Shown here piece by piece: positions 53,075 to 62,440 of a DNA stretch of 64,000 nucleotides. The notes under the pieces were generated by a model. It searched no databases. It was not told the origin of the DNA and saw only the letters and a program-made list of their open reading frames with translations. How positions within the stretch are numbered: the stretch's first letter is position 1; each line of letters starts with the position of its first letter. Source of the DNA: Bosea sp. RAC05 (GTDB taxonomy: Bacteria; Pseudomonadota; Alphaproteobacteria; Rhizobiales; Beijerinckiaceae); NCBI RefSeq assembly GCF_001713455.1, contig NZ_CP016464.1, positions 1,053,501 through 1,117,500 on the forward strand, read 5' to 3'. The position numbers and the translations under genes were made by a program.

Positions 53075-53433
53075 TGATCTCGTTCGACGTGTTGCTGATG
53101 ACCATGCCCGAGTTCGAGCGCGGGATCGTGGAGCACTGGATTGCGCGGGACTGGATCCGCCCGGCGCAGCAAACCGGGAGCTGGCTGTTCGACGACATCG
53201 ACATCGCCCGCATGCGCCTCATCGGCGAGTTGCGCGACGATCTCGGGCTGGACGAGCGCGCGCTGCCGGTCGTGCTGCATCTGCTCGACCAGCTCTACGA
53301 TGCCCGCCGGGGATTGCTGCGCGTGCGCAACGCGCTCGCAAACGACGCCCCCGACGAGATCCGCGGCGCGGTGCTGGCTGCCCTGTCGGGCCCGTTCGAC
53401 GAGGTGGCTGCGTCCTCCCCGGCGCAGGACTGA
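53074..53433 (+). CDS. cbpM: CbpM-like chaperone modulator
   Basis: This 119-residue helical protein has a MerR-like winged-helix start (IARDWIRPAQQTGSWLFDDIDIARMRLI) typical of CbpM, which binds the J-domain of CbpA and inhibits it. Its ATG shares one base with the CbpA-type stop, so the two are translationally coupled. Similarity is by pattern and context; the sequence is short. Confidence 0.85.
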   Translation: MISFDVLLMTMPEFERGIVEHWIARDWIRPAQQTGSWLFDDIDIARMRLIGELRDDLGLDERALPVVLHLLDQLYDARRGLLRVRNALANDAPDEIRGAVLAALSGPFDEVAASSPAQD

Positions 53434-53551
53434 AGCTGGGGGCGACAGCGCGGTCAGGTTCGTCCCGATCGATTCGCACGATCGAATGGGCCAGCCAGCC
53501 GCTGCATCAGGCCACTGCCGGGACGGCCGCCGGCTTTCGCAGGAGATCCGG

Positions 53552-53935
53552 CTAGCAGCCCCAGACGCCGCAGTTGCCACGGAGATAGGGCTGCGGGCTG
53601 CCATAATAGGCAGGTCCGTAGCCGTAGCCCCCGGTGCCATAATAGCCGGACCCGCCATAATAGCCGCGCCGGTCGTAGCGGGCCGAGCGTTCCTCGGCGA
53701 CGAGGGCCGCGCCGACCAACCCGGCCGTCGCACCCACGACGAGGGCGCCGGCCGCGGCGTCGGCCTGGCGGCGCTCCTGGCGATAATGGGATGTGACGCA
53801 GGCCCTGAAGGCCTTCGTGCCCGGCCGCAGGCCGGATTCACTGCAGATCTCCTGCGCGGTCTGGCGCGACTGCTCCAGGGTCTGGCAGCCCGCGAGGCCT
53901 GTTGCCAGCAGTATGGCGGCGGCGATGAAGCGCAT
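53552..53935 (-). CDS. Small lipoprotein with Gly/Tyr-rich C-terminus
   Basis: This 127-residue protein has a lipobox (ATGLAGC, acylated Cys at residue 17) and a central segment ICSESGLRPGTKAFRACVTSH with two Cys. A hydrophobic glycine-alanine stretch follows (AGALVVGATAGLVGAALV), then a tail rich in YGG repeats. I know of no function for such proteins; glycine-zipper-like segments are often envelope-associated. It stands alone, convergent with the CbpM-like gene. Confidence 0.8.
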   Translation of the reverse strand: MRFIAAAILLATGLAGCQTLEQSRQTAQEICSESGLRPGTKAFRACVTSHYRQERRQADAAAGALVVGATAGLVGAALVAEERSARYDRRGYYGGSGYYGTGGYGYGPAYYGSPQPYLRGNCGVWGC

Positions 53936-54096
53936 GGTGTCGTCCTCGATCAGGGCCCGTTCTCAAGACGACAGGCCGATGTCCGGGGACGGTGAGGGAC
54001 GGGCACGGTCGGCGCCAGCGTCGGAAACTACGCAGTCGGGGGCAGGCCCGTCCGCCTTCGGACGCAGCCGCGGCCGAGCCTTCGCCGTCGGGTCGC

Positions 54097-57000
54097 TCAG
54101 CTCGCCGCGAGGGCCAGTCGGGCCAGGGCGGGCAGGGATTTCGACGCCGTCTTGTGCATGATCGAGGCGCGGTGGTTCTCGACCGTGCGCTGGCTGATGC
54201 CGAGATCCGCCGCGATGTTCTTGTTGGGATGGCCTGCCAGAACGAGTTCCATGATCTCGCGCTGGCGCGTGGTCAGGCTGGCCAGGCTCCTGGCGGCGTC
54301 CGCCTTCCAGGCCGCCCGCTGGCTGGAATCGCGCGACTGCTCCATCGCGCGCGTGACGCTGGCCAGGAGTTCGTCTCCGCTCACCGGCTTCTCGATGAAG
54401 TCCGAAGCGCCGGTCTTCATCGCCTCCACGGCCATGGCGACGTCGCTGCTGCCGGTGATCATGATCGCGGGCAGGTGATGTCCCTGCTCGTTGAGATGGG
54501 CCAGCAGTTGCAGCCCGGTCATGCCCGGGAGATAGGCATCGACCAGGAGGCAGCCGCCCGCGCCGGGCCGATACGCCGACAGGAACCCCTCGCAGCTGGC
54601 ATAGGCCGAGACGCGAAGCCCTGCGTCTTCGAGAACGAGGCGCAGCGTCTCCCGAATCCGTTCGTCGTCATCGACGATGAACACGTCGGGGCTGTCACAG
54701 TTCATCTCAGAGGCCGCCCTTGGCGGGGCCGCCGGCAGGTTGACGGTCGCCAGGATGGTCTGGATCGCTCGGGTCACCTCGTCCGCTTTGACGGGCTTGT
54801 TCAGGTGCGTGCAGTTCTGCTGGTGGATTGCCCGCAGGGTCTCCGTCGAAATGTCGCCGGTGAGGATGATCACCGGCGTTTCGCGGTGATCGCGCGCGCG
54901 CAGCCTGGCGGCGGTCTCCAGGCCGTCCAGGCCTTGCGGCAGATTGAAATCTGACAGGATCACATCAGGGCGCGTAGCGCCGCTGGTCATCAGGGCGAGC
55001 GCAGCCGTGCCATCGCTGGCCGCCAGAACCTGATGGCCCTCGCTCTTCAACAGCAATGCGAGCAGGTCGCGCAGTTCGGGGTCGTCCTCGATCAGCAGCA
55101 CGGTCCCGGTGCGATGGCGGCTGGCGGCGTCGGCGTCGGCATGGGGCTCGCTCGTCGTATCCGCGTCCGGTCGGGCGGCCCGGCGAAGCAGGGCCAGCTC
55201 GATGGCAAACACCGATCCCCTGCCATGCTGGGAGCGCACGCTGACCATGTGACCGAGCAGATCGCCCAGCCGCTGGACGATCGACAGGCCGAGGCCGAGA
55301 CCGAGGCTGCGTTGCCGTGCGGCGTTGTCGAGCTGGTGATACGCTTCGAAGATCGCGCCCAGCTCGTGCTCGGGAATGCCGATGCCGGTGTCCCAGATCT
55401 CGATGCTGAGCTGGCCGTGTCGCCGCTTGCAGCCGAGCAGGATCTTGCCGGTCTTGGTGTATTTCAGCGCGTTGGAGAGCAGGTTCCTGATCATCTGCTC
55501 GAGCAGATGGGCATCGCTGCGAACCCAGAGGCTGGACGACACCACCTTGAGGACCAGCCCCTGCGCCTGGGCCTGGAAGGCGAACTCGTGCCTCAGGCGG
55601 TCGAGCAGGTCCTCGAGCGGGAACTCGACGATCTCGGCATGGACGGTTCCGGCCTCGATCTGGTTGATGTCGAGCAGCGTGTTCAGCATGCCGGACATGG
55701 CATCCACCGTATCGCTCAACCGGGCGACCAGCGTCTTGGCCTTGTCGCCCTCGACGATCTTCGCGAGCAGCCCCTGCAGCAACGCCAGGCCCTGCAGGGG
55801 CTGGCGCAGATCATGGCTCGCCGCGGCGAGGAAGCGCGACTTGGCGACGTTGGCGAGCTCCGCCTGCTTGCGCGCATTATCGAGCGCACGCGCCGTGTTC
55901 TTCTGCTCGGTGATGTCGGTGAAGGTGATGACGACGCCCTCGACGCTGTTGTCGTGAGCGCGGTAGGGCATGATGCGGCGGACGAACCAGACGCCGTCGC
56001 GGGCCTCGATGCGCCGCTCCAGCGGAGCCAGCGTCTGCAGCACGGTGCGGGCGTCGACTGGCAGAGAACCGTCGTCTGCGAGCGAATTGAGATCGTCGAG
56101 GGGGCGGCCGACATCTCCGGGAATGATCTTGAAGAGCGCCTTGGTCGCCGGCGTGAAGAACCGGATCCTCAGATCGCGGTCGAGGAAGACGGTGGCGACG
56201 TCGGTGCTGTAGAGCACGTTCTGCAGGTCGTCCGAGGTCGTGCGCTGGCGCTCGAGGGTTTCCTGAAGCTGGCCATTCAGGGCCGTCAGTTCCTCGTTCA
56301 GGGACTGCAGCTCCTCCTTCGAGGTCAGCAGTTCCTCGTTGGTCGACTGGAACTCCTCGTTGACCGAGAGCGCCTCCTCGTTGATGGCGCGCAGCTCCTC
56401 GCTCGAGATTTCGAGATTGCGGATGGCGTCCTTGAGTTCCGCCCGCGTCGCGTCGAGCTCCTGTTCGAGATCGCCCAGGCGCGAGGCCTCGGTCGAAGGC
56501 GCGAGCGCTGGCGTGAGCTCGTCTGGGCGGGGCGCGTCCACGAAGGAGACCAGGAAGACCGCTTCGCCTTCGTGCCGCAGGGGCCGCACGACGATGTCGA
56601 AGCGGTCGCCGCGATCGCCGCGCCGGGGCCGGACGCCGTCGAGCGTCACCACGGCGCCGTCATGCATGGCCTTGTGGATCGCGGCCCGCAGCCGGACCCG
56701 GACACCCTCGGGGACCATCGCCAGCAGATCGTGGCTGGGATGGCCGGGAACGACATGGAGATAGCGCTCCGTCGGGCCCAGGCTGTAGAGGCACTCTTGG
56801 GCGCCGTCGATGAGGACCGCCGCAGGCGCGTAGGCCTCGATCACGGCGCGCTTGCACAATTCGGCCAGTGCGCTCTGGCGAGTCGCCGCGGAACCCTGGC
56901 CGATCCGGGGCGGGATGCGGATGGCGTCGCCCGTCGCACCCGCAAAGCGCGCATCGCCCGGATGGCTGCGGCCGATATGGCGATAGAGGCGCTGGGCCTT

Positions 57001-58506
57001 GGCGATGACCGCAAAGCGGCCCTCCGCAGGGCTGACGGTCTCCGCGCTGCCGAGCAGCAGACGCCCCCCCTCGCGCAGTGAAAAGTGAAACAGCGAGAGG
57101 ATCTTGGCCTGGGCTTCGACCTGCAGATAGATCAGCACGTTCCGGCATGAAATCAGGTCCAGCCGCGAGAAGGGCGGATCGGCCAGCAGGTCCTGGACCG
57201 TGAAGACGACCATGGCGCGCAGCTCGGGCGAAACCCGGTAGTTCTGCCCTTCCTTCTGGAAGAACCGCGCCAGGCGCTCAGGCGAGACGGTGTCGGCGAT
57301 GGTGTTCGGATAGAGCCCTTCCTGGGCGGCCAGGACCGCCTCGGCATCGACGTCGGAGGCGAAGAGCTGCAGCTTGACGTTGCTCTTGGCGGCTGTGACC
57401 TGCTCGCGAAACAGCATGGCCAGCGAATAGGCCTCCTCGCCGCTGCTGCACCCCGCGACCCAGATCCGCAGAGGCCTGTCCACGGGCTGCTTGCCGATCA
57501 TCTCGGGGATGGTCGTCTCGGCCAGCAGCGCGAACGTCTTGGCGTCGCGGAAGAAACTGGTGACGTTGATCAGGAGATCCGAGGCGAGCCGATCGCGCTC
57601 CGCCGCATCATGGCCGAGGCGTTCGAGATAGGCGGGCATCTCACCATCGGCGGTTCCCGCCAACCCGCGGCGGCGTTCGATCCGGCGCAGCAGCGTGCCG
57701 GGCTTGTAGAACGTGAAATCGTGCCGCGTATGGGCCTTGAGGAGGGCGACGACATCCGAGAGCCAGCCCTGTTCCTGATCGGTCGCCAGACGCTCCATCA
57801 TGGCGGGGTCGTCATGGATCTGTCTGGCGGTCTCCAGCAGCGCCTCCGGCATCTCGGCGACCGGCAGGGTACGGTCGACACTGCCTGTCGCGATGGCGCT
57901 GCGGGGCATGCCGTCATAGGCGGCTTCCTGCGGATCCTGCGCGAAGACGACGCCACCAGCCGCCTTGACCGCCTGCAGCCCGATGCTGCCATCGCCGCCT
58001 GTCCCCGAGAGAACGATGGCGATGCAGCGCGCGCCATACTCGCTGGCCAGAGATTGGAGCAGACCATCGAAGGGCAGCCGCGCGCCATGGCGCTGAAGCG
58101 GTGGCGAGACGCTGAGCGCGCCGGCGACGACCGCAAGCGAGGTGCCCGGCGCGATGACGTAGAGATGGCCGCGCTCCAGCCGAACCCCCTCGCGCGCCTC
58201 CTGGACCGTCAGCGACGTATGCGACGACAGCAATTCCGCAATCAGGCTCGGATGATGGGGGTCGAGATGCTGAACCAGAATGAAGGCCAGCCCGTCGGTG
58301 TCGGGCATCGCGTCGAGCAGTCTGCGGCAGGCCTCGAGCCCGCCGGCCGAAGCGCCAATGGCGACGACGATCGGCCCCTGCGACCGGGCGGCCAAGCCGG
58401 GCGCGGCCGTCGCGTCGTCGGAAGAGCGTCCCTGCGCCTGTCGATCGGGAGGCGCGACGGTCGGCATGGCGATAATGCTTTCCGGCATGCCCGGAAGCCA
58501 TGCCAT
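54097..58506 (-). CDS. Giant CheB-CheR-PAS-histidine kinase-receiver-receiver-LuxR hybrid regulator
   Basis: This is one 1469-residue frame. CheB methylesterase spans residues about 45-230 (S53 in GASAGG, H80 in QHLDPHH, D172 in GTGGDGS). CheR methyltransferase spans about 255-520 (SAM-binding WVAGCSSGEEAY). After a linker comes a coiled coil rich in NEEL heptads (about 690-790) and a PAS domain (about 795-880). HisKA (SHDLRQPLQGLALLQ) and an ATPase domain (NLLSNALKYTKTGK, DTGIGIPEHEL) follow. Then come two receivers (ILSDFNLPQG and LLVDAYLPGM) and a FixJ/LuxR helix-turn-helix (LTTRQREIMELVLAGHPNKN). A complete phosphorelay with DNA-binding output in one chain is unusual. The start may instead be 58488 or 58467. 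Confidence 0.93.
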   Translation of the reverse strand: MAWLPGMPESIIAMPTVAPPDRQAQGRSSDDATAAPGLAARSQGPIVVAIGASAGGLEACRRLLDAMPDTDGLAFILVQHLDPHHPSLIAELLSSHTSLTVQEAREGVRLERGHLYVIAPGTSLAVVAGALSVSPPLQRHGARLPFDGLLQSLASEYGARCIAIVLSGTGGDGSIGLQAVKAAGGVVFAQDPQEAAYDGMPRSAIATGSVDRTLPVAEMPEALLETARQIHDDPAMMERLATDQEQGWLSDVVALLKAHTRHDFTFYKPGTLLRRIERRRGLAGTADGEMPAYLERLGHDAAERDRLASDLLINVTSFFRDAKTFALLAETTIPEMIGKQPVDRPLRIWVAGCSSGEEAYSLAMLFREQVTAAKSNVKLQLFASDVDAEAVLAAQEGLYPNTIADTVSPERLARFFQKEGQNYRVSPELRAMVVFTVQDLLADPPFSRLDLISCRNVLIYLQVEAQAKILSLFHFSLREGGRLLLGSAETVSPAEGRFAVIAKAQRLYRHIGRSHPGDARFAGATGDAIRIPPRIGQGSAATRQSALAELCKRAVIEAYAPAAVLIDGAQECLYSLGPTERYLHVVPGHPSHDLLAMVPEGVRVRLRAAIHKAMHDGAVVTLDGVRPRRGDRGDRFDIVVRPLRHEGEAVFLVSFVDAPRPDELTPALAPSTEASRLGDLEQELDATRAELKDAIRNLEISSEELRAINEEALSVNEEFQSTNEELLTSKEELQSLNEELTALNGQLQETLERQRTTSDDLQNVLYSTDVATVFLDRDLRIRFFTPATKALFKIIPGDVGRPLDDLNSLADDGSLPVDARTVLQTLAPLERRIEARDGVWFVRRIMPYRAHDNSVEGVVITFTDITEQKNTARALDNARKQAELANVAKSRFLAAASHDLRQPLQGLALLQGLLAKIVEGDKAKTLVARLSDTVDAMSGMLNTLLDINQIEAGTVHAEIVEFPLEDLLDRLRHEFAFQAQAQGLVLKVVSSSLWVRSDAHLLEQMIRNLLSNALKYTKTGKILLGCKRRHGQLSIEIWDTGIGIPEHELGAIFEAYHQLDNAARQRSLGLGLGLSIVQRLGDLLGHMVSVRSQHGRGSVFAIELALLRRAARPDADTTSEPHADADAASRHRTGTVLLIEDDPELRDLLALLLKSEGHQVLAASDGTAALALMTSGATRPDVILSDFNLPQGLDGLETAARLRARDHRETPVIILTGDISTETLRAIHQQNCTHLNKPVKADEVTRAIQTILATVNLPAAPPRAASEMNCDSPDVFIVDDDERIRETLRLVLEDAGLRVSAYASCEGFLSAYRPGAGGCLLVDAYLPGMTGLQLLAHLNEQGHHLPAIMITGSSDVAMAVEAMKTGASDFIEKPVSGDELLASVTRAMEQSRDSSQRAAWKADAARSLASLTTRQREIMELVLAGHPNKNIAADLGISQRTVENHRASIMHKTASKSLPALARLALAAS

Positions 58507-58889
58507 GGAGGGCAGCCGTCCCGTTGCAGGGGCGGTGACGCAGTCGGGCCGGCTGGTCGAAAATGCGTGGCGCTGACGCCCGTGTTGCGAGCGGCTGTGC
58601 CTAAGTAAATTCCGACCCTTACGATATCAAAGTGATGCGGTTAGAATGAATTACAAGGTCGAAAACACGCTATCATGGAACGCAATTTCGTGGTTGATCC
58701 ACATCAAGCTGATAGTCGGGTGAATTTTTACTCATATCTATGCTTTGGCCCGCCGTCGCTTGCCCACGCTGAAGGCGGCCGTCGCGGCCGCGGCCCATCG
58801 CCGGCTTGGCGAAAAGGGGCCGCCACGGGCGTCGGATGCCGGCCGGTCACGGGCTCGGCGTCGCGATTTCGATGGGAATGCCCTCTGTC
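58507..58889. other. Divergent intergenic region with AT-rich core
   Basis: This 383-base region separates the giant hybrid regulator from the stand-alone receiver gene. Bases about 58600-58740 are clearly more AT-rich than the surroundings, as expected for promoters. I find no definite promoter match, repeat or small gene. Confidence 0.55.
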
Positions 58890-59264
58890 ATGACCAAGCT
58901 TCGGGTTCTCATCATCGAGGATGAACCGATCATCGCCATGCTGCTAGCCGAGGTTCTCACCGAGCAGGGTTACGATGTCGCCGACATCGCCTCGACCGAG
59001 GAAGAGGCGATCCGGGAGGCTGCCCGCCATCGACCCGACATCATGCTGGTCGATGGCCGCCTGCGGCAGGGCAGCGGTTTGACGGCCGTCTCCGAAATCC
59101 TCGCGCAGGGCTTCATTCCGCATGTGTTCATGAGCGGCGACCGACTGACGAAGACGGCGCTGGGTCCCGAGGCGATCGTGCTCCAGAAGCCGTTTCAGGA
59201 AGCCGATCTGCTGCGCGCCATCAGCCAAGCGCTCGGCGAGGCTCAGCATCGGCCGCAGATCTGA
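58890..59264 (+). CDS. Stand-alone response-regulator receiver protein
   Basis: This 124-residue receiver domain has the acidic cluster EDE (residues 10-12), phosphoacceptor D55 in LVDGRLRQGS, the conserved Ser/Thr position in FMSGD, and Lys in VLQKPFQEADLL. There is no output domain, so it must work by protein contact or as a phosphotransfer intermediate. The ATG at 58890 is chosen because the domain begins directly after it. It is divergent from the giant CheB-CheR kinase, a possible phosphodonor. Confidence 0.9.
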   Translation: MTKLRVLIIEDEPIIAMLLAEVLTEQGYDVADIASTEEEAIREAARHRPDIMLVDGRLRQGSGLTAVSEILAQGFIPHVFMSGDRLTKTALGPEAIVLQKPFQEADLLRAISQALGEAQHRPQI

Positions 59265-59414
59265 CCCAGCGTCGTCGCGCATGCGCCGACGGGGTTGGGA
59301 AACCCGCAGTCGCGCCAAGGCGCGCCGTATCGTTGGTCCACCCGTCATTCCCGCCCGGCGCCGCTCGATCCATGCGATAAGGGCCCTCACGCCAGGCACG
59401 GGAGCCACACGGCC

Positions 59415-60032
59415 ATGACGGACCGCATGCGAGAACTGGCGAGCGAGATCGTGCGCCTGCAGACTGAGTTGGACCGGGAGATCGAGACGCGCCGGAAGGT
59501 GCTCGGCTGGAGCGTCAAGAAGCGCCTCGTCGCCTTCGAGCACGGCATCGCGCGAGAAAACAGGCGTCTGCGCATGACGGTCAGGAGCTTCCTGGGCAAA
59601 TCGCCCCTGGCGACCATCCTGAGCGCACCGGTGATCTACTCGCTCATCCTGCCGATGGTCGTCCTCGATGCCTGGGCGAGCCTCTACCAGGCTGTCTGCT
59701 TCCGGGTTTACGGCATTCCGCGCGTCAGCCGGCGCGAGTATATCAATTTCGACAGGCGCCATCTCAGCTACCTCAACTGGATCGAGGTGCTGAACTGTCT
59801 CTATTGCGGCTATGCCAATGGCGTCGTGGCCTATGTCAGGGAGATCGGCGGCCGGACGGAGCAGTACTGGTGCCCGATCAAGCACGCGCTGAAGATCAGC
59901 GATCCCCATAGCCGCTACCACGACTTTCTCGAATATGGCGACGCCGAAGGCTACCGCGCCAGGCTCGACGCCTTTCGCGACGCGCTAAAGGCCGAGGCCG
60001 AGGCCGCAGCTGAGGGCGGCGTGGCGCGATAG
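59415..60032 (+). CDS. Membrane-associated protein of unknown function with paired cysteines
   Basis: The predicted protein is 205 residues. It has an N-terminal coiled coil (about 3-45, MRELASEIVRLQTELDREIE), one or two hydrophobic segments at about 60-95 (LSAPVIYSLILPMVVLDAWA) and a C-terminal cytosolic region with LNCLYCGYANG and EQYWCPIKHA. The three Cys and His could hold a metal, but no known zinc-binding family is evident. The ATG at 59415 starts the well-behaved coiled coil. It is encoded downstream of the receiver gene. I cannot assign a function. Confidence 0.75.
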   Translation: MTDRMRELASEIVRLQTELDREIETRRKVLGWSVKKRLVAFEHGIARENRRLRMTVRSFLGKSPLATILSAPVIYSLILPMVVLDAWASLYQAVCFRVYGIPRVSRREYINFDRRHLSYLNWIEVLNCLYCGYANGVVAYVREIGGRTEQYWCPIKHALKISDPHSRYHDFLEYGDAEGYRARLDAFRDALKAEAEAAAEGGVAR

Positions 60033-60374
60033 CGCCGCGCGGGCCGGGGAGGGCGCCGGGGCTTGGCGCGGATCGCGGCGGCATCGCAGCTCTGATCGGC
60101 TTCGCCGGTCGCAAGGCTGAACCACCGCACGGGCGAGGTTCGGAATCCACGCGAACCGATCTCCCGCGGCGCCGCCTGAGTAATTCCCGATCCTATCCAG
60201 CGGTTGCGCGGAGGCTTCATGGTGTTGGTGAAGTGCCGGTCAATCCTGACGATGCGATGTCTTTGATAGCCCGTCCGGATTTCGGTGCGTTCAGGGGAGT
60301 GAGCGCCGGCATGGGGTCGATTTGACCCGCAAGCAGGCGCGGCCCCGTAACCCCACACTGATGAAGGACTTCCC
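60033..60374. other. 342-base region before the PRC-barrel gene
   Basis: Nothing recognisable as a gene is present. It must contain the promoter of the PRC-barrel gene, but I could not find a convincing general-stress (EcfG-type GGAAC...GTT) or vegetative promoter. Confidence 0.5.
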
Positions 60375-60767
60375 ATGACACGTTCAACAGCATTCCTAGC
60401 TGCGACCGCTCTGATGTTCGTTTCGGTGCACGCCCTGCCGGCCCTCGCCCAGGGTGCCAAGCAGACGGTCTCCCTGATGGAGGTCAACCCGCTGACGCTC
60501 GCCACCGGCTACCGGTCGTCGAAGGTGGTCGGCAGCACGGTCTACAACGAGGCCAAGGAAGACATCGGCAAGATCGACGACCTGATCGTCACCTCCAAGG
60601 ACAGCGTTCCCTACGCCGTCCTGTCGGTGGGCGGCTTTCTCGGCATGGGCGCGCATCACATCGTCGTGCCGGCATCGGCGCTCGACGTCGTCGATGGCCG
60701 CATGATGCTGCGTGGCGCCAGCAAGGACTCGCTGAAGGCCCTGCCGAACTACTCCTACACCTACTGA
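60375..60767 (+). CDS. Secreted PRC-barrel domain protein
   Basis: This 130-residue protein has a signal peptide (STAFLAATALMFVSVHAL, cleavage near LPALA-Q). It also has one PRC-barrel domain at about residues 45-120 (SKVVGSTVYNEAKEDIGKID, SVPYAVLSVGGFLGMGAHHI). Similar periplasmic PRC-barrel proteins are common and stress-inducible in alphaproteobacteria; their biochemical role is unsettled. A strong hairpin follows the stop codon. Confidence 0.9.
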   Translation: MTRSTAFLAATALMFVSVHALPALAQGAKQTVSLMEVNPLTLATGYRSSKVVGSTVYNEAKEDIGKIDDLIVTSKDSVPYAVLSVGGFLGMGAHHIVVPASALDVVDGRMMLRGASKDSLKALPNYSYTY

Positions 60768-60775
60768 GCCCGTCG

Positions 60776-60807
60776 CCGGCAGGGCTCCGCCATCCGGGCC
60801 CTGCCGG
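60776..60807 (+). terminator. Strong hairpin after the PRC-barrel gene
   Basis: CCGGCAGGGC and GCCCTGCCGG form a perfect 10-base inverted repeat with a 12-base loop, starting nine bases after the stop codon. No T-run follows, so it may be a 3'-end stabiliser and not an efficient terminator. Confidence 0.45.
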
Positions 60808-60831
60808 TCGCACCAGCAAGAGAGCGATCAC

Positions 60832-61668
60832 ATGCCCGCAGGACAGAGCAGCGGAACCGGCGCGATGACCGAGCTCGCCGACGAGACCGTGAGGAAAGAC
60901 GCGATCCTCAGCAATCGCGACAAGGCCCAGCGACGTCCCGGCCAGGGGCTCGGCGGCAAGGGCGTGCAGATCGACGAGTACATCGACAACCCGTCCAATC
61001 ATCGGCCCTCGCGCGACGATGGCGCGCCGTCACCGGTCGCGACGCAGGCGATTGCTGGCGCGCAGGCAACGGACGACATGCCCGTCGACCGGGGCGGCTT
61101 CGATTTCGGCGGATCGACCGGCCAGACCGAGGCAGGCAAGGGTCTGGGGCTCGGCACGGATGCGATGGAGAACCAAAATGGTTGGAGTCTGCCGGAACCG
61201 GCCGTTGCCGGGATGGCGCCGCCCGAAATCAATGCACCTTCGACGGAGAGCACCATGACTGAATTGCCGGAACGGGGCATTGCGACCCGGAAGGTCTGCT
61301 TCATCCTGTCCAAGGCGCGACAGTTCGATGCCAAGGAGGGGGTGACCGACCCCGCATCCGGCTCCAATGCCAGCGATGACGGCATGGTGGACGTCCTCGA
61401 GGACGACCGCAGCGATCCGGTCGAGCACGAACTGAAGAGTTTCATCCACGATCTCGACATCGACGAGCAGGTCGATCTGGTCGCGCTGGCCTGGCTCGGC
61501 CGCGGCGATGGCACGATCGCGGATTGGAGCACGCTCCAGTCCGATGCGAGATATGCCCACAACACCCGCACGGCGGCTTATTTGATGGGCCTGCCGCTGC
61601 TCTCCGACTATCTCGAGGAGGGCCTCTCGCTGTTTGGCGAGACCTGCGAGGACTTTCAGGCGGAATGA
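60832..61668 (+). CDS. DUF3775-domain protein with disordered N-terminal extension
   Basis: This 278-residue frame has an N-terminal Gly/Ser/Asp-rich, probably disordered part (1-141). A DUF3775 domain follows (about 150-275, with RKVCFILSKARQFDAKEG, HELKSFIHDLDIDEQVDLVALAWLGRGDGT and DYLEEGLSLFGETC). An internal ATG at 61255 (residue 142) is preceded by GGAGA at 4 bases and starts at the usual N-terminus of DUF3775 proteins, so a shorter product may be made. The DUF3775 function is not known. It follows the secreted PRC-barrel gene. Confidence 0.85.
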   Translation: MPAGQSSGTGAMTELADETVRKDAILSNRDKAQRRPGQGLGGKGVQIDEYIDNPSNHRPSRDDGAPSPVATQAIAGAQATDDMPVDRGGFDFGGSTGQTEAGKGLGLGTDAMENQNGWSLPEPAVAGMAPPEINAPSTESTMTELPERGIATRKVCFILSKARQFDAKEGVTDPASGSNASDDGMVDVLEDDRSDPVEHELKSFIHDLDIDEQVDLVALAWLGRGDGTIADWSTLQSDARYAHNTRTAAYLMGLPLLSDYLEEGLSLFGETCEDFQAE

Positions 61669-61756
61669 CCGGCGCGGCCGGCTGCGACAGCACCATGGCG
61701 GCGGTCTCGCGCTGTCCCTGACCCGGTCGCCCGCCAACGACCGCGTATTCCCGGCC

Positions 61757-62432
<676 letters not shown>

Positions 62433-62440
<8 letters not shown>

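Noticed and set aside
58600..58740. EcfG-type general-stress promoter near GGAAC at about 58678
   Set aside because: The following GTT is only about 11 bases away; the expected spacing is 16 to 18 bases.
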